Source: CAIOZA01 sp964464375
GTDB lineage: Bacteria > Bacteroidota > Ignavibacteria > Kapaibacteriales > UBA2268
DNA: 39,848 nucleotides
Direction of reading: 5' to 3'
Assembly: GCA_964464375.1 (NCBI GenBank)
Contig: CAYXFU010000034.1
Coordinates: 1-39,848 of the forward strand
A program made the position numbers and the translations under genes. This document shows, one piece after another, positions 8,489-17,893 of this stretch. Position 1 is the first letter of the stretch. Every line of letters starts with the position of its first letter. The notes beneath the pieces were generated by a model, which saw only the letters and a program-made list of their open reading frames with translations, ran no database searches and was not told where the DNA came from.

Positions 8489-8521
8489 AGATGTCCAACA
8501 CCTTAAAGATGTTGGACATCT
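8489..8521 (-). terminator. Second hairpin with the same core, facing the convergent T9SS gene
   Basis: AGATGTCCAACACCTT pairs with AAGATGTTGGACATCT. It lies 8 bp beyond the stop of the minus-strand T9SS gene and is a relative of the glnS terminator hairpin. It probably terminates the minus-strand gene, or both hairpins belong to one small repeat family. Confidence 0.5.
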
Positions 8522-8529
8522 ACTCAACT

Positions 8530-10911
8530 CTATATCTTCACAAACTTCCCAACTCTATCCCCAATCCTCACAAAATACATTCCCGGAGCCAAACCCGAAA
8601 CATCTATTCTTACTCCCTCCCTGCTCGCGGGGAGGGTTGGGGTGGGGTTTACGGTGGACACGATTTGTCCGAATACATCATATATCCTCACATCGCTCTG
8701 TAAGGGCGAACAGCCGTTCGCCCCTACGGAAATTTCTAGAAAATCAATTACAGGATTAGGACTAATATTAAAGCCATTTTCCGGAGAATTATCTGCTACA
8801 CTGTTGATATATCCGGTAGTGAATTTCCAGATAGCAGAGCCACCTATGGCAGTATCATTGTGGATATTCAGCACTCTCCAGTAGTAGGTGAAATATGGCT
8901 TAAGTCCTGTCACAGTTTTGAATGTATCTGTCAGATCATAAGATTGTGTCTTGCTGTCGAATGTGTTGACCTCCGAAATCTGTAATCGGTGAAATCCGGT
9001 AAATGATTTCTCCCAGGAGAATTCTTGTGTCGCAAGAATATTGACTGAACTGTCCGGTGGATCAAGCAATTGGATCGCATTTACATAATACTGAGGATCA
9101 TATTTCAGTACTATAGTCGTATCATTGCCGCATCTATCGTAGAAAGAAATTACACCGACAGCCGGTAATGTAATATCTTTGACTTCAAGTGCCCAAGTGA
9201 CTGTACGTGCCTGCCCAGGGATAAAATCAGCATAATCGAACATACAATTGTAAGACAAATCCTTGTGCATGAATACTAAACCAAGATTGGATCTTATTTT
9301 GGTATCATCAGGCATATCGGTAGTTGTCGAACCACTTAAATCTCCTAACTGTTCAAACCAAATAACATTATAGTTGGGTTTAGGCTTTTCTGTATCCGCT
9401 TTGGTCATGTCTCTCAGCCTAGCTGCAGTTGGATAGCCATAGGAGTCATAACTAGAATATCCAAATGAATATGCAGAGAAAAGCAGAGAATCCGACCGAA
9501 TCATATATAGACCGTCTTTCGGTAATGTCAGAGTCTTTACTCCATAGAATTTACCATCAACGGGAGATTTGATTAGCTCACAGGTATCTGAGAATTTCTG
9601 TTTTAACTTTTCCCAAGTGATAATGCCATTTATCGAAGTACCGAATTCGAATTGTTCTGATAAAGTTCCTGCTGAATCGGACTCATAAACAAAGTTCAGA
9701 TAATTATATGAATATGCCCATCCACCCTCAAAGCCCGGAGTACAAAAGAGAATCTCATTCTGGAATTGTTCAACAGGAGAAATTGCCATAACAAATGGAT
9801 CGCAGGATAGAGAGTCAAACATTTTTAAACTATCTTCTTCTGTACCGGTGTTATATAAAGTTACACCAATGGGTTTATCCGCAGAAATTGAAATAGAAGC
9901 TGGAGGTTGATCCATAGGATTCATTCTCAGCTCGATGAAAGCTTCGCCCTCGATGCCTCCCGAAGAATCCAGAGTTGCAATCTGTGTTCCATTTCTGAAA
10001 ACATTTGTGCCTCGTTCCTTCGCGAAAACTCTGATAATTGATGAGTACTTCCTGTTTGGGATTTTGGGAACAATATAGTTCTTGCCCCATGTATAGGTCG
10101 GAAGTTCCATCTCAACAGTATAGTCGCACCACCTGTTTCCGGTTGGTATATTGGCACAGAAATTTCCCGAAATAACAGATACAGGTTTGTTAGAGAGTAT
10201 TTTGGAGCCTGATAGGTCCTGATCAGCACCAGATGTTGAAACCATCCAGACATCGCCCTTTTGCAATGTTCGAACTATTGATTCACCCGGCACCATACCA
10301 CCTGCAGTTTTTGTTTTAGGATTGCCACCTAGAGTGAAGCGGAACATTGTCTCGTCGAAAGCAGCTACAATACCGGTAATACTAGGTAATTTTAAGCCAG
10401 CGTATGCGTACATTCCTTCTTCTTTATATCCTGCTACTATATATTCCTGCCCGAGTGATGAAACAGGAATCGCCAGAAAACCATCGGACGTGTATTTATA
10501 TCGGACAACAACATAGCATGCAACAGGTTGGTCAGCAAATACATGTATTCCGGCACCCACGAAGACCTGCTCAGGAGTATAAGGTTGTGATCCTGATCTT
10601 TCGTAAGGTTGCCCAATTCCGGGATAGATATTAAATTCAATAACATCATTGGGTTTCGATTGTTGAATCTCTTTGAAACCTTTTCTTGGAACTTCAATGC
10701 TCACAGTAGTATTTACCTGTGATGTAACAAAAATTTTAATAAACAAAGGATATCCACTTTCATCCTCAAAACATGGTGGTATAGTAACCCAGAACTCATT
10801 GCCGAAATTGGAGGCACAGATGAATTTTGGGATCTTGGATATATCAGGATCCTGAGCGTTAAGTTCTCCCAAAAACAAAAAGATCAAAAAAAAAAAAAAT
10901 GTCTTTTTCAT
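8530..10911 (-). CDS. Large T9SS-secreted protein with IgGFc-binding-like domain; repeats inserted in sorting domain
   Basis: This 793-residue protein has a signal peptide MKKTFFFFLIFLFLGELNAQ. The N-terminal ~350 residues match the IgGFc-binding N-terminal domain type: NEFWVTIPP, VTSQVNTTVSIEVP, VFADQPVACYVVVR, and VISGNFCANIP. In bacteria this domain is common in secreted, possibly adhesive proteins, and the name does not prove antibody binding. A Fn3-like segment (about 620-710) precedes a T9SS type A sorting domain (ISPNPVIDFLEIS to FVRIGDRVGKFVKI). That sorting domain is interrupted by two repeat-derived peptides, GANGCSPLQ at about 730 and NPTPTLPASREG at about 755, read in frame from palindromic DNA at 8704-8723 and 8613-8650. 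Confidence 0.85.
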   Translation of the reverse strand: MKKTFFFFLIFLFLGELNAQDPDISKIPKFICASNFGNEFWVTIPPCFEDESGYPLFIKIFVTSQVNTTVSIEVPRKGFKEIQQSKPNDVIEFNIYPGIGQPYERSGSQPYTPEQVFVGAGIHVFADQPVACYVVVRYKYTSDGFLAIPVSSLGQEYIVAGYKEEGMYAYAGLKLPSITGIVAAFDETMFRFTLGGNPKTKTAGGMVPGESIVRTLQKGDVWMVSTSGADQDLSGSKILSNKPVSVISGNFCANIPTGNRWCDYTVEMELPTYTWGKNYIVPKIPNRKYSSIIRVFAKERGTNVFRNGTQIATLDSSGGIEGEAFIELRMNPMDQPPASISISADKPIGVTLYNTGTEEDSLKMFDSLSCDPFVMAISPVEQFQNEILFCTPGFEGGWAYSYNYLNFVYESDSAGTLSEQFEFGTSINGIITWEKLKQKFSDTCELIKSPVDGKFYGVKTLTLPKDGLYMIRSDSLLFSAYSFGYSSYDSYGYPTAARLRDMTKADTEKPKPNYNVIWFEQLGDLSGSTTTDMPDDTKIRSNLGLVFMHKDLSYNCMFDYADFIPGQARTVTWALEVKDITLPAVGVISFYDRCGNDTTIVLKYDPQYYVNAIQLLDPPDSSVNILATQEFSWEKSFTGFHRLQISEVNTFDSKTQSYDLTDTFKTVTGLKPYFTYYWRVLNIHNDTAIGGSAIWKFTTGYINSVADNSPENGFNISPNPVIDFLEISVGANGCSPLQSDVRIYDVFGQIVSTVNPTPTLPASREGVRIDVSGLAPGMYFVRIGDRVGKFVKI
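8613..8650 (-). repeat. GC-rich palindromic repeat, copy A (inside a coding sequence)
   Basis: A 22-bp hairpin (CCCTCCCTGC-TC-GCGGGGAGGG, 8615-8636) is followed by TTGGGGTGGGGTT. It is nearly identical to copies at 23468-23505 and 26256-26294 and related to 23593-23627 (inverted). Here it is translated on the minus strand as NPTPTLPASREG within the sorting domain of the 793-residue T9SS protein. Confidence 0.9.
8704..8723. repeat. GGGGC-type hairpin inside a coding sequence
   Basis: GGGCGAAC-AGCC-GTTCGCCC with TA(A/G)G/CCTA edges. It is related in layout to hairpins at 14498-14517 and 38707-38727. The minus strand reads GANGCSPLQ within the same T9SS sorting domain. Confidence 0.8.
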
Positions 10912-11112
10912 AGGAGCCTCTATATATATGATTTAAATTATCTGCTCTATGTAATACTGTAATATAGTAAAAAGCAGGTAAAAGTTACAAAAGAGATGAA
11001 AATAAATAATAAAAAATGATATTTGTTTTTATCGGCTAATTCATTAATTTAACGATAATTTAGTTGTGTAATTTGATATTGCCATAATCAACAAAAATAT
11101 AGGAATAATGCG

Positions 11113-14100
11113 ATGAAATGGTTTCTACTTTTTATTCTGTTCGTATCCTTCATTCAAAATGCAGTTGCTAAGGATATTGTCTTTCAAACTGACAATGGTA
11201 CTGCTCTCACAGCAGGTTATCAAATAACATGGATGCTCGAAGAAACTAAGTTTCTCCTGCCGCCGGGTCCATGCACGGTAAAAGAAGTGCAGATTTATTT
11301 CACAGGCACAAGTTCTGCCAAAGATACTCTGTACATTGTTGGTGATCCTGCTGAAGGTTCAGTTTCACCATCTTTCTGGGTACACAATTATAACATGAAA
11401 ATCCCTCCGATTATTTTTGATTACAAAGGTAAACCGGGCTGGATGACATTTCCAATTAGCGGACTCCATCTGGATGGACTTGATAGATTCGTGATTCAGC
11501 ATAGAATTCAGACAAATGGTCCATGGTTCGCAATGGATAATAATGGTTTGGTCGGTCCGGATATGTCATCATGGTGGATGAATCCATTTGAGACAAATAG
11601 TCTTGGTGGTCCCGGCACCTACTATGCTCCAAATGGTGACTTCATGGTCAGAATCCTCGTTGAATATGATTATCCCGATGGAGATGGCTCTATGCCGGCA
11701 CCACCACCTGTACTGGTTGATGTAACGAAGTCAGCCGGACTGACGGATGGAAAAGGTAATACAATAAATGCCTCAGAAGTATCCGTTCAGGATGTAAATA
11801 ATGATGGATGGGACGATATTGTTATTGGCTCTGGTCTTTTTGTCAGCACAAAGGATGGAAATTTTAAATTAAATACAGATTTCCAGAAGATTGGTGCAGG
11901 AGCTACATCGTGGGGAGATTTCGACAATGACGGTAATGTCGATTGCTACGTTTTACGCAACGGTGGTTACAACCAAAACACTTACATGGTTGTAAACCGC
12001 GATCAGCTCTACCGCAATGAGGGTAATCTCATATTTACGGCGGTAACGAGCAAAGATATATTCAAACTTCCATATCCAAGTCCAGGTGTTGATTTCAATT
12101 TAGCAAACAAATATGTACAGGATTCGATTTTCAACCCTTATTCTTGTATCACACCGGTTTGGACTGATTATAACGGTGATGGACGTCTGGATCTGTTTCT
12201 TGCCAATAATCGTGTAGGGTTCAGTAATTCACAAGGTCAATATTCTGAAGCTTATTTCCCCGATCAGCTCTGGCAGCAGGGATTGGACGGTAAATTTACA
12301 AATACAAGAACAGCTTCAGGAATTGCAACTGGTGAAGCATCACCATACTTCGATTGCTACGGCGCATCAGCTGTTGATTATAATCAGGACAACAAACAGG
12401 ACATATTCGTTGCAAACTATAGATTGGCAAAAGATAATCTGTTCAAAAATGACGGCGATGCAACTTTCACTGAAGTTGCAGCTCAGACAAACGTACAGGG
12501 CAATCCTACAGCAGAGGCAGGATACTTTGGTCATGGAATGGGATCTGAATGGGCTGATTTTAATAATGATGGGTTGATTGATCTGGCTGTCGGCAATCTT
12601 GGTCATCCGGACTGGCGCGGAATGTACTCCAATCCTTCGCTTATCTTCAAGAATGAAGGACCGCCTAACTACAAGTTCACCGATAAACGTAAAGAAATGG
12701 GGTTGAAATTCTTCGAGATGAATGCCGGTATGCTTTGGGGTGATTTCGATCTCGATGGATACCAGGATCTCTGGCACGGACAGATATCTTACGATCCGAT
12801 TGGACCCGGTAAACCCATGAGACCCGGTCTGTTTTACATGAATCAGGGTGCTCCTGATTACAAACTGAAAGATATGACATGGCAGTATGGATGCGCTATT
12901 CACGGTCCATGGTCAGCCGCAAGAATTGACTTCGATCACGACGGTGATCTCGATCTTATTGTCGTTAGCAGTTTTCAGGGAGTTCGTCTCTTCCGGAATG
13001 ATATGCCGAAGAATGGTACATGGATGACTTTGAGACTTAAAGGAAGTCCAGCAGACAAAGTAAACATGGATGCTTACGGCACAAAAGTTACTGCTTACAT
13101 GGATGGAAAGAAGTACTATCGTGAGCTTAACAGTGTTAGCGGAACACGATGCAACCAGAATTCATCAGAGTTGCATTTCGGAATCGGTTCACCGACCAAG
13201 ACAGCACTGGATAGTTTGCTCGTTGTTTATTCAAATGGAGTATCCAAAACATTCTACAATGTAGTTTTAGCAAAGAGATATTTACTGCCATATATGGGAA
13301 ATCTGACAGATAATGGTATCCCAACTCCACAGCAGATCAGTCCACAGAATTATACAACAGGCTTACAGGCAGCAGCAGTTAAGATGATCTGGTACAAAGT
13401 TTCGGGTGCTACTTCGTATGATGTTACTGTTTATAGCGATGCAGCAATGACTCAACTGGTTTCCACGACTCCGGTTACGGACACTACTCTGACACTAACC
13501 ACTTTAACTAATAACCAAACATACTTCTGGCAAGTAAAAGCAAAGAGTGTATCAAGTGCAAGTGCCTCATCAGGACTCTGGAATTTCACGGTAGGAAATC
13601 TCGTGCCGCTTGCGCCCGGACTAACTTCGCCGACAAAGGATTCGACCGGAATACTTTTAAATCCAACACTCGTATGGAAAGCTGCAACTTATGATGCATT
13701 CTATACGCCCAAGACTACTTATGAAGTGAACCTGTCAAAAGACGCTGGATTTACTAGTGGAGTTTTGGCTTATACCGATCTGAGTATATTAAGTAAGTTA
13801 GTACCAGACACACTCTTGGCTAATACAAAACACTACTGGCGAGTCAGAGCTGCCAATGGCAGTGCCGTCAGTCCATGGTCGGAAGTTTGGGCTTTCACAA
13901 CTATGGCTCTGCCCCCTGCTCCAGTATTGACAAAACCAGCAAATGGTGAGACAAATGTTAAGAATAAACCATCGATCGTATGGCAGAGCATCGTCGGAGT
14001 AACAAGATATCAAATCCAGATATCACAGAGCCAGACTTTCGATACATTGTTCATTGATTTAGCAAATTTATCTTCAAATACTACAAAGATATTTAATAAT

Positions 14101-14487
14101 TTTCAGCCTAATGGATTGTATTACTGGCACTTAAGAGCCATTAAGAACGGCTATGCAGGACCTTGGTCAGAGACATGGTCATTCACAATCGAAAATTACA
14201 GCTCTGTAGAAGATGAAACGTTCAATAATGGCATATCATTAAGCATTTCACCAAATCCATCGGACGATTTTGCAGGATTGAAAATAACAACCACAATCCC
14301 CGGAGCTGTCAAGATAAGGATTTACAGCATAACCGGAGTTCTAGTACAGTCCATCGATGCAGGTGATATGCAGCAGGAAACAATGGATTACAGGCTCAAC
14401 ACATCGACTCTGGGATCAGGTATTTTCACCGTCAGTATAGAATGTTCAGGAAGATCAATATCAAAGAATCTGATAATCGTAAAATAG
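11113..14487 (+). CDS. FG-GAP/VCBS and ASPIC/UnbV repeat protein with Fn3-like domains, T9SS-secreted
   Basis: This 1124-residue protein has signal peptide MKWFLLFILFVSFIQNAVAK. Residues ~200-625 hold FG-GAP/VCBS-type propeller repeats with calcium-loop motifs DFDNDGNVD (269), DYNGDGRLD (352), DYNQDNKQD, DFNNDGLID, DFDLDGYQD and DFDHDGDLD. An ASPIC/UnbV domain follows at about 635-720 (MTLRLKGSPADK, then GTRCNQNSSELHFGIG). Three Fn3-like modules (about 730-1030) with repeated YFWQVKA / HYWRVRA / YYWHLRA and W-FT motifs come next. The C-terminus is a T9SS type A sorting domain (ISPNPSDDFAGLKI to SKNLIIVK). It is probably a calcium-stabilised surface protein with unknown ligand. It is divergent from the IgGFc-like T9SS gene. 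Confidence 0.9.
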   Translation: MKWFLLFILFVSFIQNAVAKDIVFQTDNGTALTAGYQITWMLEETKFLLPPGPCTVKEVQIYFTGTSSAKDTLYIVGDPAEGSVSPSFWVHNYNMKIPPIIFDYKGKPGWMTFPISGLHLDGLDRFVIQHRIQTNGPWFAMDNNGLVGPDMSSWWMNPFETNSLGGPGTYYAPNGDFMVRILVEYDYPDGDGSMPAPPPVLVDVTKSAGLTDGKGNTINASEVSVQDVNNDGWDDIVIGSGLFVSTKDGNFKLNTDFQKIGAGATSWGDFDNDGNVDCYVLRNGGYNQNTYMVVNRDQLYRNEGNLIFTAVTSKDIFKLPYPSPGVDFNLANKYVQDSIFNPYSCITPVWTDYNGDGRLDLFLANNRVGFSNSQGQYSEAYFPDQLWQQGLDGKFTNTRTASGIATGEASPYFDCYGASAVDYNQDNKQDIFVANYRLAKDNLFKNDGDATFTEVAAQTNVQGNPTAEAGYFGHGMGSEWADFNNDGLIDLAVGNLGHPDWRGMYSNPSLIFKNEGPPNYKFTDKRKEMGLKFFEMNAGMLWGDFDLDGYQDLWHGQISYDPIGPGKPMRPGLFYMNQGAPDYKLKDMTWQYGCAIHGPWSAARIDFDHDGDLDLIVVSSFQGVRLFRNDMPKNGTWMTLRLKGSPADKVNMDAYGTKVTAYMDGKKYYRELNSVSGTRCNQNSSELHFGIGSPTKTALDSLLVVYSNGVSKTFYNVVLAKRYLLPYMGNLTDNGIPTPQQISPQNYTTGLQAAAVKMIWYKVSGATSYDVTVYSDAAMTQLVSTTPVTDTTLTLTTLTNNQTYFWQVKAKSVSSASASSGLWNFTVGNLVPLAPGLTSPTKDSTGILLNPTLVWKAATYDAFYTPKTTYEVNLSKDAGFTSGVLAYTDLSILSKLVPDTLLANTKHYWRVRAANGSAVSPWSEVWAFTTMALPPAPVLTKPANGETNVKNKPSIVWQSIVGVTRYQIQISQSQTFDTLFIDLANLSSNTTKIFNNFQPNGLYYWHLRAIKNGYAGPWSETWSFTIENYSSVEDETFNNGISLSISPNPSDDFAGLKITTTIPGAVKIRIYSITGVLVQSIDAGDMQQETMDYRLNTSTLGSGIFTVSIECSGRSISKNLIIVK

Positions 14488-14497
14488 AGAATTGTAG

Positions 14498-14517
14498 GGG
14501 CACGGCGTGCCGTGCCC
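14498..14517. repeat. GGGGC-type hairpin after the FG-GAP gene
   Basis: GGGCACGGC-GT-GCCGTGCCC, preceded by TAG, lies 11 bp after the stop codon. It is a perfect 9-bp stem. It may serve as terminator although there is no T-tract. It belongs by layout to the same group as 8704-8723 and 38707-38727. The rest of 14518-14701 shows nothing further. Confidence 0.75.
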
Positions 14518-14701
14518 TTGATATTGTAAGTTATTAATAGAGTTGGTATCTGTTATTTCAAATAGAGTATTTGAAGTTATTCCAAATTAATTCTTCAATT
14601 TCCATTAATATTTATTTGATATTGAATTAGTTATGAAATAAGTTTGTAGTTGGATCAATCATCAAAATTCAAACGATAATCACGAATATGCAGGTAAATA
14701 A

Positions 14702-16540
14702 ATGAAATCCAAATTAGCCAACGCAGCACTTATTATTCTATTTATCGCAATTGCCTATATTCCATCAATCTCCGAAAAGAAGCTTTCGGATCGGGCAGAA
14801 GCGATCAAGGCAAATGTAGTATTCCTTTCCTCCGATGAGCTGGAAGGACGTTTACCGGGAACACCCGGCAATCAGAAGGCTGCTGAATACATCCTTAATC
14901 AATTCCGAATGATTGGTTTATTGCCCATAAATGGCGTCAACACTCAGGAATTTAAGATTAACAACAAAATTAAAGTTACTGAAAAGACAAGCGTTACATT
15001 CACTAAAATAGTTGAAAAAGCAGGTTTACCACCCGAAATGTGGACTAAGGCAGACAGGAAGTGGAATCCCGGAACAGATTATTACCCTGTGTCTATCTCA
15101 GAGAATGCCACTGTAAGCGGTGAAGTAGCATTTGTTGGCTATGGCATCAGTGCAAAAGAATTGAGTTACGATGATTACGATGGCATTGATGTAAAAGGTA
15201 AAATTGTAATCATATTATCTGACTCACTTGATGGAAAGCCACACCAAGCAAAATTCGAAAATTATGCCAATTTAAAGTATAAAGCATCAAACGCCAGAGA
15301 TCATGGAGCTGTTGGTGTGATTTTCATAAAAAGATTGAGTGATTCAGCTAATGTATTCTACCGCCTCAAGATTGAGAGATTTTCAGCTAACTCAGGGATG
15401 GTAGCTATCCAGGCGAATAGAACAGAGTTAGCAAAATTCTTCCCGAAGGATAAGAATTTGTATCCAATTGAAATGGAAATGTTGAAATCCGGGAAGCCCA
15501 GAAGTTTTGTTCTTCCATCGACCAAACTGACTATGACTGTTGATCTTTCTTTCGAGCAGGCATCGGTTAACAATATCTTTGGTGAAGTTAAAGGTAATGA
15601 TCCAACCCTTTCTGATGAGTACATCGTTATTGGTGCTCACTATGACCATATTGGCTGGGGTGAATTCAACTCAAATTATAAAGGAAAATCTCCGCAGATA
15701 CACAATGGTGCTGACGACAACGCATCCGGTTCATCAGCAATGATTGAATTAGCCCGTAAAATTAAGCTTAATCCATTAAAGCGAAATGTTGTATTTGTTG
15801 CTTTCAACTGTGAGGAAATGGGAGTTCTTGGCTCCTCATATTTCGTAAAGAATCCTGTTGTACCAAGCGAAAAGATAGCTCTGATGGTCAATCTCGATAT
15901 GGTTGGCAGACTAAAAGACAACAAAATCACTGTTTTCGGTGTAAATTCAGCGGCTTTGCTGGATAAACTAATCGATTCACTTGGTATCGCAGATACTGTT
16001 ACAGTTATTAAGAATGCCGAAGGCTATGGTCCAAGCGATCATGCTTCATTCTACAATCAAAAGATTCCTGTGTTATTTATGTTTACAGGAGTCCATCTTG
16101 ACTATCATTCTCCAAGCGACGATTGGGACAAGATCAATTTTGAGGGAATGGTAAAAGTATGTGAATTTACTGAGGGTGCAGTCAGAGCAGTTGATTCGTA
16201 TAAGGTGAAACCCGAATTTGCAGGAGTAATTACACCGCCAGCAGATCAACCAGAAAAACGTGCAGACAAGCCAAAAGTTTGGTTTGGGGCTATCCCCGAT
16301 TTTGCAGAGAATCCCAAAGGATTTGTAATTAATGGATGTTCTCCTGGCAGTCCTGCTGAGAAAGCAGGTTTGAAAGCCGGCGACATTATAACAAAAATCG
16401 GAGACAATACGATAAAGAATCTAGGGGACTTTTCCCGTGCGCTAAAAGAGCATAGCCCCGGCGATAAGGTAAAAGTATCGTTCATAAGAGACGACAAAGA
16501 AGAAGTAAAAGAAGTAGAGTTAGCCAAAAAAGGAAATTGA
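14702..16540 (+). CDS. M28-family zinc aminopeptidase with PA-like insert and C-terminal PDZ domain
   Basis: This 612-residue exported peptidase has an N-terminal hydrophobic segment that probably acts as a signal peptide or anchor. A PA-like region (VAFVGYGISAKELSYDDYDG, then GKIVIILSD) is nested before the catalytic domain. The M28 metal ligands are visible: H313 (GAHYDH), D338 (GADDNASG), E371/E372 (NCEEMG), D399 (NLDMVGR) and H469 (DYHSPSDDWD). This is a complete di-zinc set. A PDZ domain occupies about 515-610 (INGCSPGSPAEKAGLKAGDI). The combination is common in FCB-group bacteria and suggests periplasmic or surface peptide turnover. It leads an operon, 10 bp before the alpha/beta hydrolase. 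Confidence 0.93.
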   Translation: MKSKLANAALIILFIAIAYIPSISEKKLSDRAEAIKANVVFLSSDELEGRLPGTPGNQKAAEYILNQFRMIGLLPINGVNTQEFKINNKIKVTEKTSVTFTKIVEKAGLPPEMWTKADRKWNPGTDYYPVSISENATVSGEVAFVGYGISAKELSYDDYDGIDVKGKIVIILSDSLDGKPHQAKFENYANLKYKASNARDHGAVGVIFIKRLSDSANVFYRLKIERFSANSGMVAIQANRTELAKFFPKDKNLYPIEMEMLKSGKPRSFVLPSTKLTMTVDLSFEQASVNNIFGEVKGNDPTLSDEYIVIGAHYDHIGWGEFNSNYKGKSPQIHNGADDNASGSSAMIELARKIKLNPLKRNVVFVAFNCEEMGVLGSSYFVKNPVVPSEKIALMVNLDMVGRLKDNKITVFGVNSAALLDKLIDSLGIADTVTVIKNAEGYGPSDHASFYNQKIPVLFMFTGVHLDYHSPSDDWDKINFEGMVKVCEFTEGAVRAVDSYKVKPEFAGVITPPADQPEKRADKPKVWFGAIPDFAENPKGFVINGCSPGSPAEKAGLKAGDIITKIGDNTIKNLGDFSRALKEHSPGDKVKVSFIRDDKEEVKEVELAKKGN

Positions 16541-16550
16541 GTCTTAAAAA

Positions 16551-17399
16551 ATGTCAGCATACGAGCATCATAGTTTTCAGCTTATAAATACAGACAATAC
16601 TATAATCTACGGGGATATCCGCCAACCTTCAGAGATTGGTAGATATCCCATCGTTTTAATACTTCATGGTTTTAAGTCATGGAAGGATTGGGGTTTTTTT
16701 CCTTATGTTTCCGAGCAAATGGCATCATCGGGATATATTTCAGTCAATATCAGCTTCAGCCATTGCGGTGTTACCCCCGGATCTGATTTCATTGATAAAG
16801 TAGAAGAATTCTCAAACGGAACTGTGACACAACAAATTGATGATGTGATTAATGTCATAACTTCAATTCATAGCAACAGTATCGAAGGCATTGATCTCTC
16901 ATCACAATGGGATGGACGTATTTATATTATTGGTCATTCCAGAGGCGGAGCTATAGCAATCCTTGTTGCGTCGAGAATTGAAGGGATAAATGGATTGGCA
17001 CTTTGGGCACCAATTGCGAGATTTATTAGAGTTTCTGCACGACAAAAGGAACTATGGATAAATGATGGAAAGCTTACTTTCACCGATACTCAGAGCGGAC
17101 GCGAATTATATATTCAGAAAAGCTACATTGATGATATCGAAAAGAATAACAATTTTGATTTAATAGAAGCCGCATCGATGCTTACTGTGCCAGCGATATT
17201 CCTGCATGGCAAGCAGGATATGACAGTTCTAGCTAAAGAAAGTGAAATGCTTTACAACGCAATTCAGCATAAAAATAAAAAAATTGAAATAATTGAACGA
17301 ACCGGACACACGTTTGGCATTAATCATCCGTTTATATCCGCGGGGGATGTTCTAAATTCTATAATATCCAAAACTGCAACCTTTTTTGAAATTAAATGA
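16551..17399 (+). CDS. Alpha/beta hydrolase (dienelactone hydrolase/acyl-peptidase-like)
   Basis: This 282-residue serine hydrolase has a complete catalytic triad by pattern: nucleophile S130 in GHSRGG, D223 in HGKQDMTV and H253 in RTGHTFG. The oxyanion loop LILHGFKSWKDWG is near residue 40. No signal peptide is evident, so it is probably cytoplasmic. The substrate cannot be read from the sequence, and carboxylesterase or acyl-peptidase are possible. It follows the M28 peptidase by 10 bp and overlaps the next lipoprotein gene by ATGA, so the three are probably co-transcribed. Confidence 0.85.
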   Translation: MSAYEHHSFQLINTDNTIIYGDIRQPSEIGRYPIVLILHGFKSWKDWGFFPYVSEQMASSGYISVNISFSHCGVTPGSDFIDKVEEFSNGTVTQQIDDVINVITSIHSNSIEGIDLSSQWDGRIYIIGHSRGGAIAILVASRIEGINGLALWAPIARFIRVSARQKELWINDGKLTFTDTQSGRELYIQKSYIDDIEKNNNFDLIEAASMLTVPAIFLHGKQDMTVLAKESEMLYNAIQHKNKKIEIIERTGHTFGINHPFISAGDVLNSIISKTATFFEIK

Positions 17400-17800
17400 A
17401 AAAGTACTCTATTTTTTGCATCTGCATTCTCTACTTGACCGGCTGTGAGCTGATTGAGATAGGCACTAAACGTGCCCCTTCGATAGAAGTTAGCCAAAAG
17501 TCACCCATCGGTACTGTTTTCCTCTTTAAAGCAAAACTCGACAGCAACAACATAAATGATGCTTCTCATCTGTTTCTCAGACCATCCGGAGATACATATC
17601 TTGCAATTGAGAAATTGGAATTAAATGATGATTTATACCGTCTCAGCCGCATTATAGGCAAAAAGAGCATCACTTCTTACAAAACTGACACTCTCGATGA
17701 AAATCTGTGCAGTGTCTTTATGCAAATAGACTATACCCGCAAAATGCACTTCGACACCAAGAAAATTAAAGACGACTGGTACATCGTGGGGTATAAGTAA
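17396..17800 (+). CDS. Small predicted lipoprotein, unknown function
   Basis: This 134-residue protein starts with a lipoprotein signal ending LTGC (Cys at about 17), so it should be lipidated and placed in the periplasm or outer membrane. The remaining ~115 residues form an NTF2-like length with alternating strands (GTVFLFKAKLDSNNINDASH; DDWYIVGYK). An SnoaL/NTF2-like fold is only a guess from the final WYIVG pattern. The start overlaps the hydrolase stop (ATGA), which indicates translational coupling. No family recognised with confidence. Confidence 0.7.
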   Translation: MKKYSIFCICILYLTGCELIEIGTKRAPSIEVSQKSPIGTVFLFKAKLDSNNINDASHLFLRPSGDTYLAIEKLELNDDLYRLSRIIGKKSITSYKTDTLDENLCSVFMQIDYTRKMHFDTKKIKDDWYIVGYK

Positions 17801-17893
17801 TCTCCTTTGAAGCTACAATAACGGTCAAGAGTTAAGCTTGACGTTGGACTGAGTAGCAAAATCCAAATATTTTGTACTGTCATTCTATTGTGT

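Noticed and set aside
8530..10911. True antibody-binding function for the IgGFc-binding-like protein
   Set aside because: The domain name comes from eukaryotic homologues. Bacterial copies are mostly of unknown ligand and nothing here indicates a host.
11108..11116. Tiny ATG-CGA-TGA frame overlapping the start of the FG-GAP gene
   Set aside because: It could be a three-codon upstream frame, but such overlaps arise easily by chance and nothing else supports regulation.
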